From NCBI GenBank assembly GCA_030272155.1, contig CP126206.1, positions 2,914,001-2,978,000 of the forward strand: a stretch of 64,000 nucleotides of DNA, in the 5' to 3' direction. The stretch is from Tetradesmus obliquus (lineage: Eukaryota > Chlorophyta > Chlorophyceae > Sphaeropleales > Scenedesmaceae). Position numbers and translations under genes: made by a program. Below are positions 56,984-64,000 of this stretch, in pieces. The notes beneath the pieces are model-generated. The model saw only the letters and a program-made list of their open reading frames with translations. It searched no databases and was not told the DNA's origin. Numbering within the stretch: position 1 is the stretch's first letter; each line of letters begins with the position of its first letter.

Positions 56984-59829
56984 TGCTACTGCTGCTGCTG
57001 CTGCTGCTGCCAGGCTGGTACCTACGAACCACTGGCAGAGAACCTGCCCGGCCCTCCTGACGGCGTGTCAACCGCACCTGATGGCAGCTTCTGGGTTGGC
57101 CTGGTGTCACCCATTCCCCCAATTGCCAAGCTGTTGAGAGACCCTACCATTCGCGCATTGTATGTGTGGCTGCCAACCTGGCTGCGGCCATCGCTGAAGA
57201 AGTGGGGCGCTGTGGTGAAGGTGAGGTAGTTTTTGAGATATTTTTGAGGTTAGTTTGATGTTTCAAAGGGTGTTAAACGACCCCAGCGACAGCTGGCAGC
57301 TGCTGGGTGGTCCTGGTGTCACCCATTTCTCCCAATGCTAAGCTGCTGAGAGATGCCACCATCAGGGCGCTGTATGTGTGGCTGCCAACATGGCTGAAAC
57401 AACCGCTCAAAAAGTGGGGCGCTGTTGTCAAGGTGAGGCTTACAGCGGTTTTGGGTTTGAGGTTTCAGTTGTTTCGGGCTTCCTCAGCGCCTGAAGGCAG
57501 CTTCTGGGTGGGCCTGGTGTCACCCATCCCGCCAATCGCCAAGCTTTTGAGAGACCCAACCATCAGGGCGCTGTATGTGTGGCTGCCCAGCTGGCTGAAA
57601 CCACCTCTCAAGAAGTGGGCGCTGCCGTGAAGGTGAGGCTTGCAGGGCGCCTTTCGTTAGGGATTTTAGTTTTGGTTCGAGGGTTGAAAGGCAGCAAGGG
57701 GCCTCGGCGCCAGATGGAAGCTTCTGGGTGGGCCTGGTGTCACTCGTTTCTCTGAACGCGCAAATTTAAACACTTGCTGCTGCTGTTGCTTTTCTTTTGC
57801 AGATCTCCGGCAATGATGGTTCTGTTTTGGATTTCCTCATGGACCCCACTGGAAGCCACGTCAGCACCGTGTCAGCAGCACTGGAGCATGGCGGCAAGCT
57901 CTTCCTGGGCAACCTTGCAGGAAACCACGTCAGCTACGTGGAGCTTGCAGGAAACGCGCCCAGGCTTGCAGGAAATGCAGCCGGCAATGATCAGCAGCAG
58001 CGGCGGTCGCCGGGTGTGTTTGCAGCAGCAGCAGACCTACCCCCAGCAGCAGCAGGGGATCAGGGGGATTGTGAGCTGTGTGGGCTGACTGGAGAGACGG
58101 ATGTGCTGGAGGATGAGCCAGCAGCAGCAGCAGCAGCAGAGGGCGAGCAGCCAGTGGCGAGCTGCAACAAGGATGCAGCAGGTGAGCAGCGCTGTATTTT
58201 GGGAGGCATGAATGCATCCACCACCGTCGAAGTGTTCACATTCCTTTACAAGCAGTTGGGGGGCAACAGCACTGCAGATATGCTTGCTTACTGAGCATGT
58301 GCTTCACTGCTTGAATGAAGATTGCTGCAGCTTTGTTTCTTCCTTATGTCGTGTCAGCTGCTGAAGTGTCAGCCTGCCCTATATCAAACCCGAGCTGCTC
58401 CCCTCGCTAAACCGCAGGTGCCACAGGCATCGTCCACAGCCCCCTTGACATGCATGGCCTTGCTGTGGGTGCATAGCAAAGTCACAATTCAGGGCAGGTG
58501 GTCGTCGTGAGACAACAGCTACTGCTATGCTCCTCAAACCCCAAACCCCAAACCCGTGCTGTGTAACACCGCTAAACCCTGCAGGTGCTACAGGCATTGA
58601 TCACAGCCTTCTAGACACGGTTCTTCTCTGGATGCACGGCAAGGTTGCAAACAACAAAGTGGTTGTGTTCAGCAAGAGCTACTGCCCCTACTCACATAAA
58701 GCAAAGAGGGCGCTGCTGAGCTTGTTAGCCCCAGAGCAGATGCTGGTGGTTGAAGTGGACCAGCTTCCCCAACACGACAGCGGGGACATTGAAGCTGATA
58801 CCCTGATGGTGCGTTTGTGGTGAACTTTGGCTGCCTTTGCATGCCTTCTTTGTTTGTGTCGTGTTTGGTTTGTTGGCGTGAATTGTGGGGTATTCAGCAA
58901 GAGGCTGCCCCTGCTCACACAAGGCCAAGCGGGCGCTGTTGAGTCTGTTAGCCCCGGAGCAGATGCTGGTGGTTGAAGTGGATCAGCTGCCGCAACACGA
59001 CAGCGGGAACATTGAAGCAGACACACTCATGGTGAGTCCATTTTTTAGCTTTGACTGCATTTCATGCCATCTGGGGACACACATTGTCCTGCGTGTGCTG
59101 CTTTTACATCATGGGTCCTGCTGTAGGTTGCTGTTGGGTTGGCTGTTGATGGTTCGGTTGGGGCGTCTGCAGCCGCAGCAGATGCTGGTGGTGGAAGTGG
59201 ACCAGCTTCCTCAGCATGACAGCAGAGCCATTGAGGCAGACACTCTGATGGTGGGTTGACTTCTGAGTGCTGTTCTTCTGGGCCCTGCAGTAGGTTGCTG
59301 TTGCAGTAGGTTGCTGTTGTGTTTGCTGTTTGTGGTTTTGGTTCGGGCGTCTGATGCAGCCTGAGCAGATGCTGGTGGTGGAAGTGGACCAACTGCCGCA
59401 ACATGACAGCGGCGCCATCGCAGCAGACACACTCATGGTCTGATTTGATTTTACTTGGGTTGCATGTACGCGTCGCCTGTACTGTAATGTTGTGAAAGCT
59501 GCGAAAGATTGCCGCTGGTTTTAGTTTGAGGAGCAGTGCTCAGCAAGTGCTACTCACACAAGGCCAAGATGGCGCTGCTGAGCTTGCTACAACCTGAGCA
59601 GATGCTGGTGGCGGAAGAGGCAACATTGATGCATGTTCAATGCAGACACACTCATGGGGAGTTTGTTGTAATCTTTAGCTGCCTTTGTGTTTTTGTGTGC
59701 GTGAAAGCTGAGCAGGGTTGCTGTTGGTGTTGATCTTGTGGTGGTGTCCAGCAACAGGTGCTGCCCTTACCCGTAGGAGGTCAAGAGGGTAATGCTGAGC
59801 TTGCTGCAGCCCGAGCTGCTGCTGTTGCC

Positions 59830-59864
<35 letters not shown>

Positions 59865-60239
59865 AGGAGTTTGTGGGTGATGTCAATGACTCAAGATCCG
59901 CGTGCTGTCTCACTCATTTGCCCTTGCTGCTGCTGCTGCTGTTGCCACTGCGGCTTGCTGCTGCTGCTGCTGCTGCCGGTGCTGCTGCTGCTGCTGCTGC
60001 TGCTGCAGGATGCGCTGGCCCAGGTGACTGGCGCGCGCACGGTGCCCCGTGTGTTCATTGGCAACAAGTTTGTAGGGGGCGGGGATGACACAGCACGCCT
60101 TGCAGAGAATGGAAAACTAAGGAAGCTGCTAGCTGAAGTGGGGCTGCTGCAGCAGCAGCAGCAGCCGGCAGCAGCAGCAGCAGCAGCAGCAGCAGGAAGT
60201 GGTGATGCAGATGACGATGAATATGCTGATGTTGAGTGA
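51587..60239 (+). CDS. Strictosidine-synthase-like beta-propeller continuous with a C-terminal glutaredoxin domain
   Basis: Model: 51587-51668, 51951-52045, 52462-52531, 53351-53565, 54037-54261, 54563-54628, 55834-55941, 57014-57220, 57803-58181, 58585-58808, 60009-60239. All are GT-AG with matching phase, about 633 residues. The N-terminus has one hydrophobic helix (GGLLALCAAGIVALISS), a signal anchor as in plant SSL/APMAP proteins. SSL motifs: RLFEGQVHGAESVAVRPNGD, GRPLGYHFDDNGDMVICDSL, GLVKYDYSTAEV, ITYANDLAIAADGKIYFTSC, GRLLMYDPATKETVVLAK, FYYANGVALSADESYLVMAE, RIRLLKYWLEG, LPGPPDGVSTAPDGSFWVGL. Then KVVVFSKSYCPYSHKAKRAL, TVPRVFIGNKFVGGGDDTAR and a D/E-rich tail form a glutaredoxin with a CPYS active site. 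Plant SSLs lack strictosidine synthase activity where tested and resemble lactonase-type propellers. No start codon in context begins the glutaredoxin part; a shorter SSL form could end at the in-frame stop near 58292-58294. Confidence 0.7.
53236..53300 (+). repeat. Upstream copy of the ESVAVRPNGDLALLDKYG exon start
   Basis: An ACAG acceptor at 53232-53235 is followed by ESVAVRPNGDLALLDKYG, repeated 115 bp further on at 53351 where the exon continues. A donor-side copy of the same exon (GAGRPLGYRFDADGDLVMCD, then SLK|GTGAGT) lies downstream at about 53711-53793. Confidence 0.85.
54679..54751 (-). tRNA. tRNA-Thr (anticodon CGT)
   Basis: On the minus strand a 73-nt cloverleaf: acceptor stem GCCTCTA/TGGAGGC (one G-T pair), D arm GCTC-AGCTGGTA-GAGC, anticodon stem TTCGC/GCGAA with loop TTCGTAA (anticodon CGT, reading ACG threonine codons), five-base variable loop AGGTC, T arm CCGAG-TTCGAAC-CTCGG, discriminator A. 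No intron; CCA not encoded. A TTTT run follows within about 15 bases as a pol III terminator. It lies antisense in the intron after SSL exon 54563-54628. Confidence 0.93.
56065..56892 (+). repeat. Five to six upstream copies of the GTYEPLAENLPGPPDGV exon start
   Basis: (CTG)n then CCGCCGCCAG or CTGCCAG precedes GTYxPLAExLPGPPxGV at about 56412, 56534, 56684 and 56829, plus weaker copies near 56072 and 56280. Each is followed by the same spacer, starting CCAACCAGTGCTGTCTATCA. The intact exon is 57014-57220. Three copies (56480-56830) are almost identical. Confidence 0.85.
57285..57772 (+). repeat. Three downstream copies of the LVSPIPPIAKLLRDPTIRAL exon end
   Basis: Donor-side copies of SSL exon 57014-57220 at about 57300-57432 (VSPISPNAKLLRDATIRALY, donor GTGAGG), 57488-57630 (GSFWVGLVSPIPPIAKLLRD, donor GTGAGG) and 57707-57770 (truncated). 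All lie 3' of the intact exon. Confidence 0.85.
58413..59875 (+). repeat. Multiplied glutaredoxin active-site exon, with variant active sites
   Basis: An acceptor-side copy of exon 58585-58808 lies upstream at 58413-58500. Downstream are copies at 58890-59032 (GCPCSHKAKRALLSLLAPEQ, GTGAGT donor), 59165-59250, 59355-59438, 59540-59650 (KCYSHKAKMALLSLLQPEQM) and 59750-59870. The intact copy has CPYS. The others read CPCS, C-YS with residues lost, or CCPYP before a stop, and have frame breaks, so they are unlikely to be used together. Confidence 0.8.
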
Positions 60240-60289
60240 GCTGAAAAAGCTCAATATGTGCAGGTTTCTCTGCTGCAGCTGATGCCTTG

Positions 60290-60478
60290 TGTGTGCCCCG
60301 TGTGTTCATTGGCAACAAGTTTGTAGGGGGCGGGGATGACACAGCACGCCTTGCGGAAAATGGAAAGCTGAGGAAGCTGCTGGTTGAGGTGGGGCTGCTG
60401 CAGCAGCAGCAGCAGCCGGCAGCAGCAGCAGGAAGTGGTGATGCAGGGGATGACGTTGAGTATGCAGATGTGGAGTGA
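60290..60478 (+). repeat. Duplicate of the last glutaredoxin exon after the stop codon
   Basis: Repeats PRVFIGNKFVGGGDDTARLA, ENGKLRKLLVEVGLLQQQQQ and a D/E-rich end with its own TGA. It could be an alternative last exon or lie in the 3' UTR. It has no clean AG immediately before the duplicated part. Confidence 0.75.
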
Positions 60479-60526
60479 CGGTGGACAGGTTAAGGCATAG
60501 AGATGCTTGAGCAGGTAGGAGTTGTT

Positions 60527-60574
<48 letters not shown>

Positions 60575-60756
60575 CATTAATGCAGGTTGCAGGCGCAGAC
60601 TTGCTGCGCAGGCAGCTGCTGCTGCTGAACAGTCTGAGATGTACTGCATCATGTGCATACATATATGTGTTGTTGGTTCGTCCTTGCTGGCTGTTACTGT
60701 AGCGGTAAAAGCGCGCGCAAATGACTGCAGATACTGCTGTGGCAGCTGCCTGTCAC

Positions 60757-60781
60757 AACCGTCATGTTGAACATGACGGTT
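60757..60781. repeat. 25-bp palindrome
   Basis: AACCGTCATGTT at 60757-60768, one central G, then AACATGACGGTT at 60770-60781: perfect 12-bp arms. It lies in the 3' flank of the glutaredoxin exon, where it could mark transcript end processing or a DNA-binding site. Confidence 0.8.
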
Positions 60782-60867
60782 CACATGGTATACAACTTTC
60801 ACCAGTGCAGTCAGGCTTTTCACCACCAGTACATGCTACAAACCTGAGTGTGTCGCTGCAGTGCGTT

Positions 60868-60990
60868 GACTGCTAGTCAGTCAGACAGTGTAGTCAGTCA
60901 GTAAGTCACTGGCAGTGCATTGCATTGACTGCCAGTCAGCCAGTCAGTCACTGGCAGTGCAGTGCAGTGCAGTGCAATGCAGTGCAGGAG
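60868..60990. repeat. CAGT / GCAGT microsatellite
   Basis: CAGTCAGT-type units at 60875-60960 grade into GCAGT units at 60950-60985 (AGTGCAGTGCAGTGCAGTGC). No gene overlaps it. Confidence 0.85.
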
Positions 60991-61352
60991 CCTTGCAGGG
61001 GCCTTTTGCACTTGATGATCCCTGTCAGGTGCGTTCGTGCACTTCAGAAGTTAAATCGACACCTTATATTGTGTTTAATGTGCTATTCCTGCCCTGATAC
61101 GTGTGCGCACGATGCTTTATAGTGGCCTGCCAGCGACCTGCGGTGTCCTGCTTACGGGCGAACGTAACACGCATGCGGGGTGCACCTCGACAAAGCATAG
61201 ATCTGTGATCAGCAGCGTTCAGCGAATGTGACAGTTGCAGTTCGAAACCGCGTTCAAGTACAGTTCCAGCTCCCCATCAGATGTTCGCACTGATTTGTGC
61301 TGAGTTGCTACACTAGAAGCAATTAACCGTAAAACAATTACTATAAGTAGTC

Positions 61353-61686
61353 ATGCGTAGTGCTGCAGCAGTTGTGCTTGTGGTATGGATGCTACTGTGC
61401 TTCAGCAGGCCGGGGCAGCCAGGTGAGCATTAGCGAAGCAGCCAAGCGACCAAGATCGATTATAACGTGAAATATGAAACGCATGTGCTTGCAAGTGCAA
61501 CGTTTGCAGCACGGATGCCCTATCATACGCTATGCTAATCGCTTGGCCTCGCTACAGCTGGCTCGTGATACGTGGCGGTGCCACACCTTGATGCACGTGG
61601 CCGCTGTTTTAGGCTAATGGTGCAGCACGCGTAGCTGCTGCCGCGTGTCGTAACCACGTGAACTTGCTGCTGCTACTGCTGCTGCA

Positions 61687-61723
<37 letters not shown>

Positions 61724-64000
61724 TGTTGCTGCTGCCGAGGAGCCCCAAACCCTTCTGGCTAGGGTTCACAGCGATGACTGTGTTACAACCCAGCGTGTGT
61801 CAACGGCACGTGTGGCAGGAGGGGCCTCCCCTGTTGTCGGCCTGGCTGCTGTCACTGCCAGCAGCGTCAAAGTTGCAGCAGCAGCAGTGGGCCTCAAATA
61901 TATTGAGGACCTTCCAGTCGAGTGCTGGGTGCTGCTAGAGGGGGCAGAAACAAAAGAAGCAACAGCAGCAGCAGTGAAGGCGCTGCTGGCTGGCTCAGGT
62001 GCGAGTGGTGTTGTGGTGCCTGTGCAGCTTGGTTTGGCGTGCGTTTCAAGTTGCTATATGTGACCGGACTGGGAATGCAGCACCTGTGGTGGGCCTGGCT
62101 GCTGTCACTGCCAGCAGCGTTGAATTTACAGCAGCAGCAGTGGGACTGAAATATATTGAGGACCTGCCAGTCACCTGTTGGGTGCTGCTAGAGGGGGCAG
62201 AAACACAAGAAGCGACAGAAGCAGCAGTGAAGGCGCTGCTGGCTGGCTCAGGTGCGAGTGGTGTTGTGGTGCCTGTGCAGCTTGGTTTGGCGTGCGTATT
62301 AATTGCTACTTTTGGCATGACTTGGGGTGCTGCACCTGTGGTTGGCCTGGCTGCTGTCACTGCCAGCAGTGTTGAAGTTGCAGCAGCAGCAGCAGCAGCA
62401 GCAGTGGGACTCAAATATTTTGAGGATCTGCAAGTCACCTGGTGGGTGCTGCTAGAGGGGGCAGAAACACAAGAAGCAACAGCAGCAGCAGTAAAGTCGC
62501 TGCTCGCTGGCTCAGGTGTGCTGCAGTGTACACTGCCACGTATGCTGGGCACACGGCTGTGTGCTGTGCACACGGCTGTGTGCTGGGCACATGGCATGGC
62601 ATGGTATGCTGTGCACATGGCATGGTATGCTGTGCACATGGCGTCTGTGCTTACTGCTGGTTGAATCGTCCTTATGTTGTGTGATATTTGTCATTAGCGA
62701 GATAGCGTTTACACGCCAGGGAGCGCCACATGCACATGCTGTCGTGTGGGTTGATGGCTGGCAGTAGCAACAGAGTGCCTATGTATACGCTGCCGCTGTG
62801 CTGCAAGTTGCTCAATTACGACTCTGCCAGCGCTGCTTCCACATCACCACCTGCCGGCATTTTGTTTGACGCCATCTAGCAGATGAATTACAATCCTCAA
62901 TATGTGCCAAAATTGCTCTATTTCTGCCGCCGCAGATGACGCAGTCAGTGCTGCTTCTACATCTACACCTTCCGCTGGCATCCGCTTTGACGTCATCGAG
63001 CAATTGATCAACATGTTCAAACACATGGCATTCAACTGCTTGCTGCTGCAGGTGGTGACGCAGTCAGTGCTGCTTCTACATCTACACCTTCCGCTGGCAT
63101 CCGCTTTGACGTCATTCAGCAATTGATCAACATGTTCAAACACATGGCATTCAACTGCTTGCTGCTGCAGGTGGTGAAGAAGTCAGTGCTGCTGCTGCAT
63201 CTACACCTTCTGCCGGCATCCGCTTCGATGTCATCAAGCCGAACCGCCTCAAGCGCAAGTTTGCACAACCAGCCGCCAGCAGCAGCAGCAGCAGCATCAA
63301 GCCACGACAGAACCTTGCAGCTGCCCACAGCCACAGGGGCCCTGTGCCAAGGAGGATCCTTGACATGTGGCTTGGCAGGACCTCAAGTAATGTCACTCGC
63401 CGCCACCGCGCAAATCTTCACAGCAACCGCACGCGCAGCAGCATCAAGAATACTGCGCAGGCAAACCCTGCTGCTGCTGCTGCTGCTGCTGCGGGAGGGG
63501 TGAAGGCTCCCAAGGGCTTGCCTTCTGAGTGCAGTGCAGGGACGTGCTCCTTGTGGAACCTGAACAGGATCAAGGCGCCGGAGACGTGGGCGGCGCTGGG
63601 ATCGCTGATCCCTTTTGCACAGATCACCAAGAAGGCGATGATCATCGGTGAGTGCGCCTCCACCCAAAGAACAGGTTGAGATTCTGGTAGCAAATATGGA
63701 AAAAAAAAACCTAGAGAATAAGGAGTGGGTGAATGACCCAGTGAGTGCAGCAGTGAGCGGTAAAGGTTGAGGGTGTGGGCAGCGGCACATACAGCAGGGG
63801 CACCCTTGCCCCCAGAGTGCTTGACATGTTATAGCTGGCAGCTGCAGCTTGTGGAGGTTGAGTAGGCTTAAAATTCCAGAGACGTGGGCGGCTCTGGGGT
63901 CGCTGATCCGTTTGCACAGATCACCAAAACAGGCGATGCTCATTGGTGAGTGCGCTCCCGCTGCTGCTGCCGCAGCTGCTGCTGATGTGACATCACTGCC
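61353..64000 (+). CDS. Unrecognised secreted or membrane protein, 5' part (continues past window)
   Basis: Model: 61353-61422, 61723-61998, 63171-63647, continuing; junctions are GT-AG and phase 1 throughout. MRSAAAVVLVVWMLLCFSRP is a signal peptide. Exon 2 reads VAAAEEPQTLLARVHSDDCV, then GGASPVVGLAAVTASSV, AVGLKYIEDLPVECWVLLEG and AETKEATAAAVKALLAGSG. Exon 3 reads GGEEVSAAAASTPSAGIRFD, a basic stretch PNRLKRKFAQ, Ser and Ala runs, SECSAGTCSLWNLNRIKAPE and TWAALGSLIPFAQITKKAMI. I cannot place it in a family. Start chosen because it supplies a clean signal peptide and a phase-matched GTGAGC donor. Confidence 0.55.
62065..62518 (+). repeat. Two downstream copies of the VVGLAAVTASSV...LLAGSG exon end
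   Basis: Two long copies (about 62068-62250 and 62328-62518; period near 260 bp) of the donor-side two thirds of exon 61723-61998: APVVGLAAVTASSVEFTAAA, VGLKYIEDLPVTCWVLLEGA, LLAGSG|GTG. Each could remain open in one frame, so splicing into mRNA is conceivable. Confidence 0.8.
62545..62642. repeat. Short repeats of GGCATGGTATGCTGTGCACA and CACACGGCTGTGTGCTG
   Basis: CATGGCATGGTATGCTGTGC occurs twice in tandem, preceded by two CACACGGCTGTGTGCT units, in the intron after the exon-end copies. Confidence 0.8.
62840..63170 (+). repeat. Three upstream copies of the AVSAASTSTPSAGIRFDVI exon start
   Basis: Copies at about 62820-62875 (diverged: SASAASTSPPAGILFDAI), 62936-62997 and 63053-63115 (nearly identical to each other), each with a GCAG-type acceptor. 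The spacer starting CAATTGATCAACATGTTCAA is copied with them. The intact exon starts at 63171. Confidence 0.85.
63850..63955 (+). repeat. Downstream copy of the APETWAALGSLIPF...AMIIG exon end
   Basis: Repeats ETWAALGSLIR and QAMLIG|GTGAGT, matching the donor side of exon 63171-63647 with a one-base frame change. It lies 3' of the intact exon. Confidence 0.8.

Larger units (their letters stand above)
60240..61352. other. Interval between the SSL-glutaredoxin gene and the next gene
   Basis: Holds the duplicated last exon (60290-60478), a (CAG)12 run (60530-60565), a 25-bp palindrome (60757-60781) and CAGT-type repeats (60868-60990). From 61000 to 61352 no coding or repeat structure is seen; this is the likely promoter of the next gene. 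Confidence 0.5.

Noticed and set aside
53236..57772. Mutually exclusive full-length alternative exons in the SSL gene
   Set aside because: Copies are half exons lacking either donor or acceptor, with lengths that break the frame; only one copy of each exon is complete.
1..64000. Assembly error as full explanation of the repeats
   Set aside because: Copies carry independent point changes and indels, and the upstream/downstream polarity is regular across genes on both strands, which random mis-assembly would not produce. Raw reads would still be needed to exclude it for the near-identical arrays.

Overview
This is a nuclear genome fragment of a eukaryote, most likely a chlorophycean green alga (Sphaeropleales/Chlamydomonadales type). 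The evidence is many short exons with clear GT-AG introns, very dense (CAG)n/(CTG)n triplet runs, a plant-type TIMELESS protein, a plant-type strictosidine-synthase-like protein, and interstitial CCCTAAA (plant-type telomere) units. The group assignment is inference; there is no rRNA or organelle marker to fix the species.

Layout: (1) 1-22994, minus strand: one ~23 kb gene for a TIMELESS/Tof1/Swi1 replication-fork protein, probably running off the left edge. (2) 23377-26927, plus: secreted leucine-rich-repeat protein, head-to-head with TIMELESS, followed by decayed copies of its last exon to about 28080. (3) 29165-36204 or further, plus: a very large Q/A/S-rich single-pass membrane protein with an ectodomain ending in Cys/Trp modules. 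(4) 38715-41982, plus: unrecognised 272-residue protein with an organelle-like N-terminus. (5) about 50885-44162, minus: short-chain dehydrogenase/reductase of the retinol-dehydrogenase type with altered active-site motifs. (6) 51587-60239, plus: strictosidine-synthase-like beta-propeller whose exon phases run on into a glutaredoxin domain. A tRNA-Thr(CGU) lies antisense in one of its introns. (7) 61353 to the right edge, plus: unrecognised secreted protein, incomplete.

The most striking property is shared by all seven genes. Around most exons the introns are filled with tandem, partly decayed copies of the exon boundaries. Copies of the acceptor-side (5') part of an exon pile up upstream of the intact exon, and copies of the donor-side (3') part pile up downstream. 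The copies usually keep their AG acceptor or GT donor. Many acceptors are preceded by (CTG)n ending in CTGCAG or CTGCCAG. The extreme case is 19 copies of one TIMELESS exon start in 2 kb (15270-17340). This resembles intron growth by tandem duplication across splice junctions and leaves introns with many decoy splice sites. The genes do not form an operon or pathway; what unites them is this architecture. Exon models were read by eye from splice consensus, phase continuity and family motifs; boundaries may be off by a few bases.
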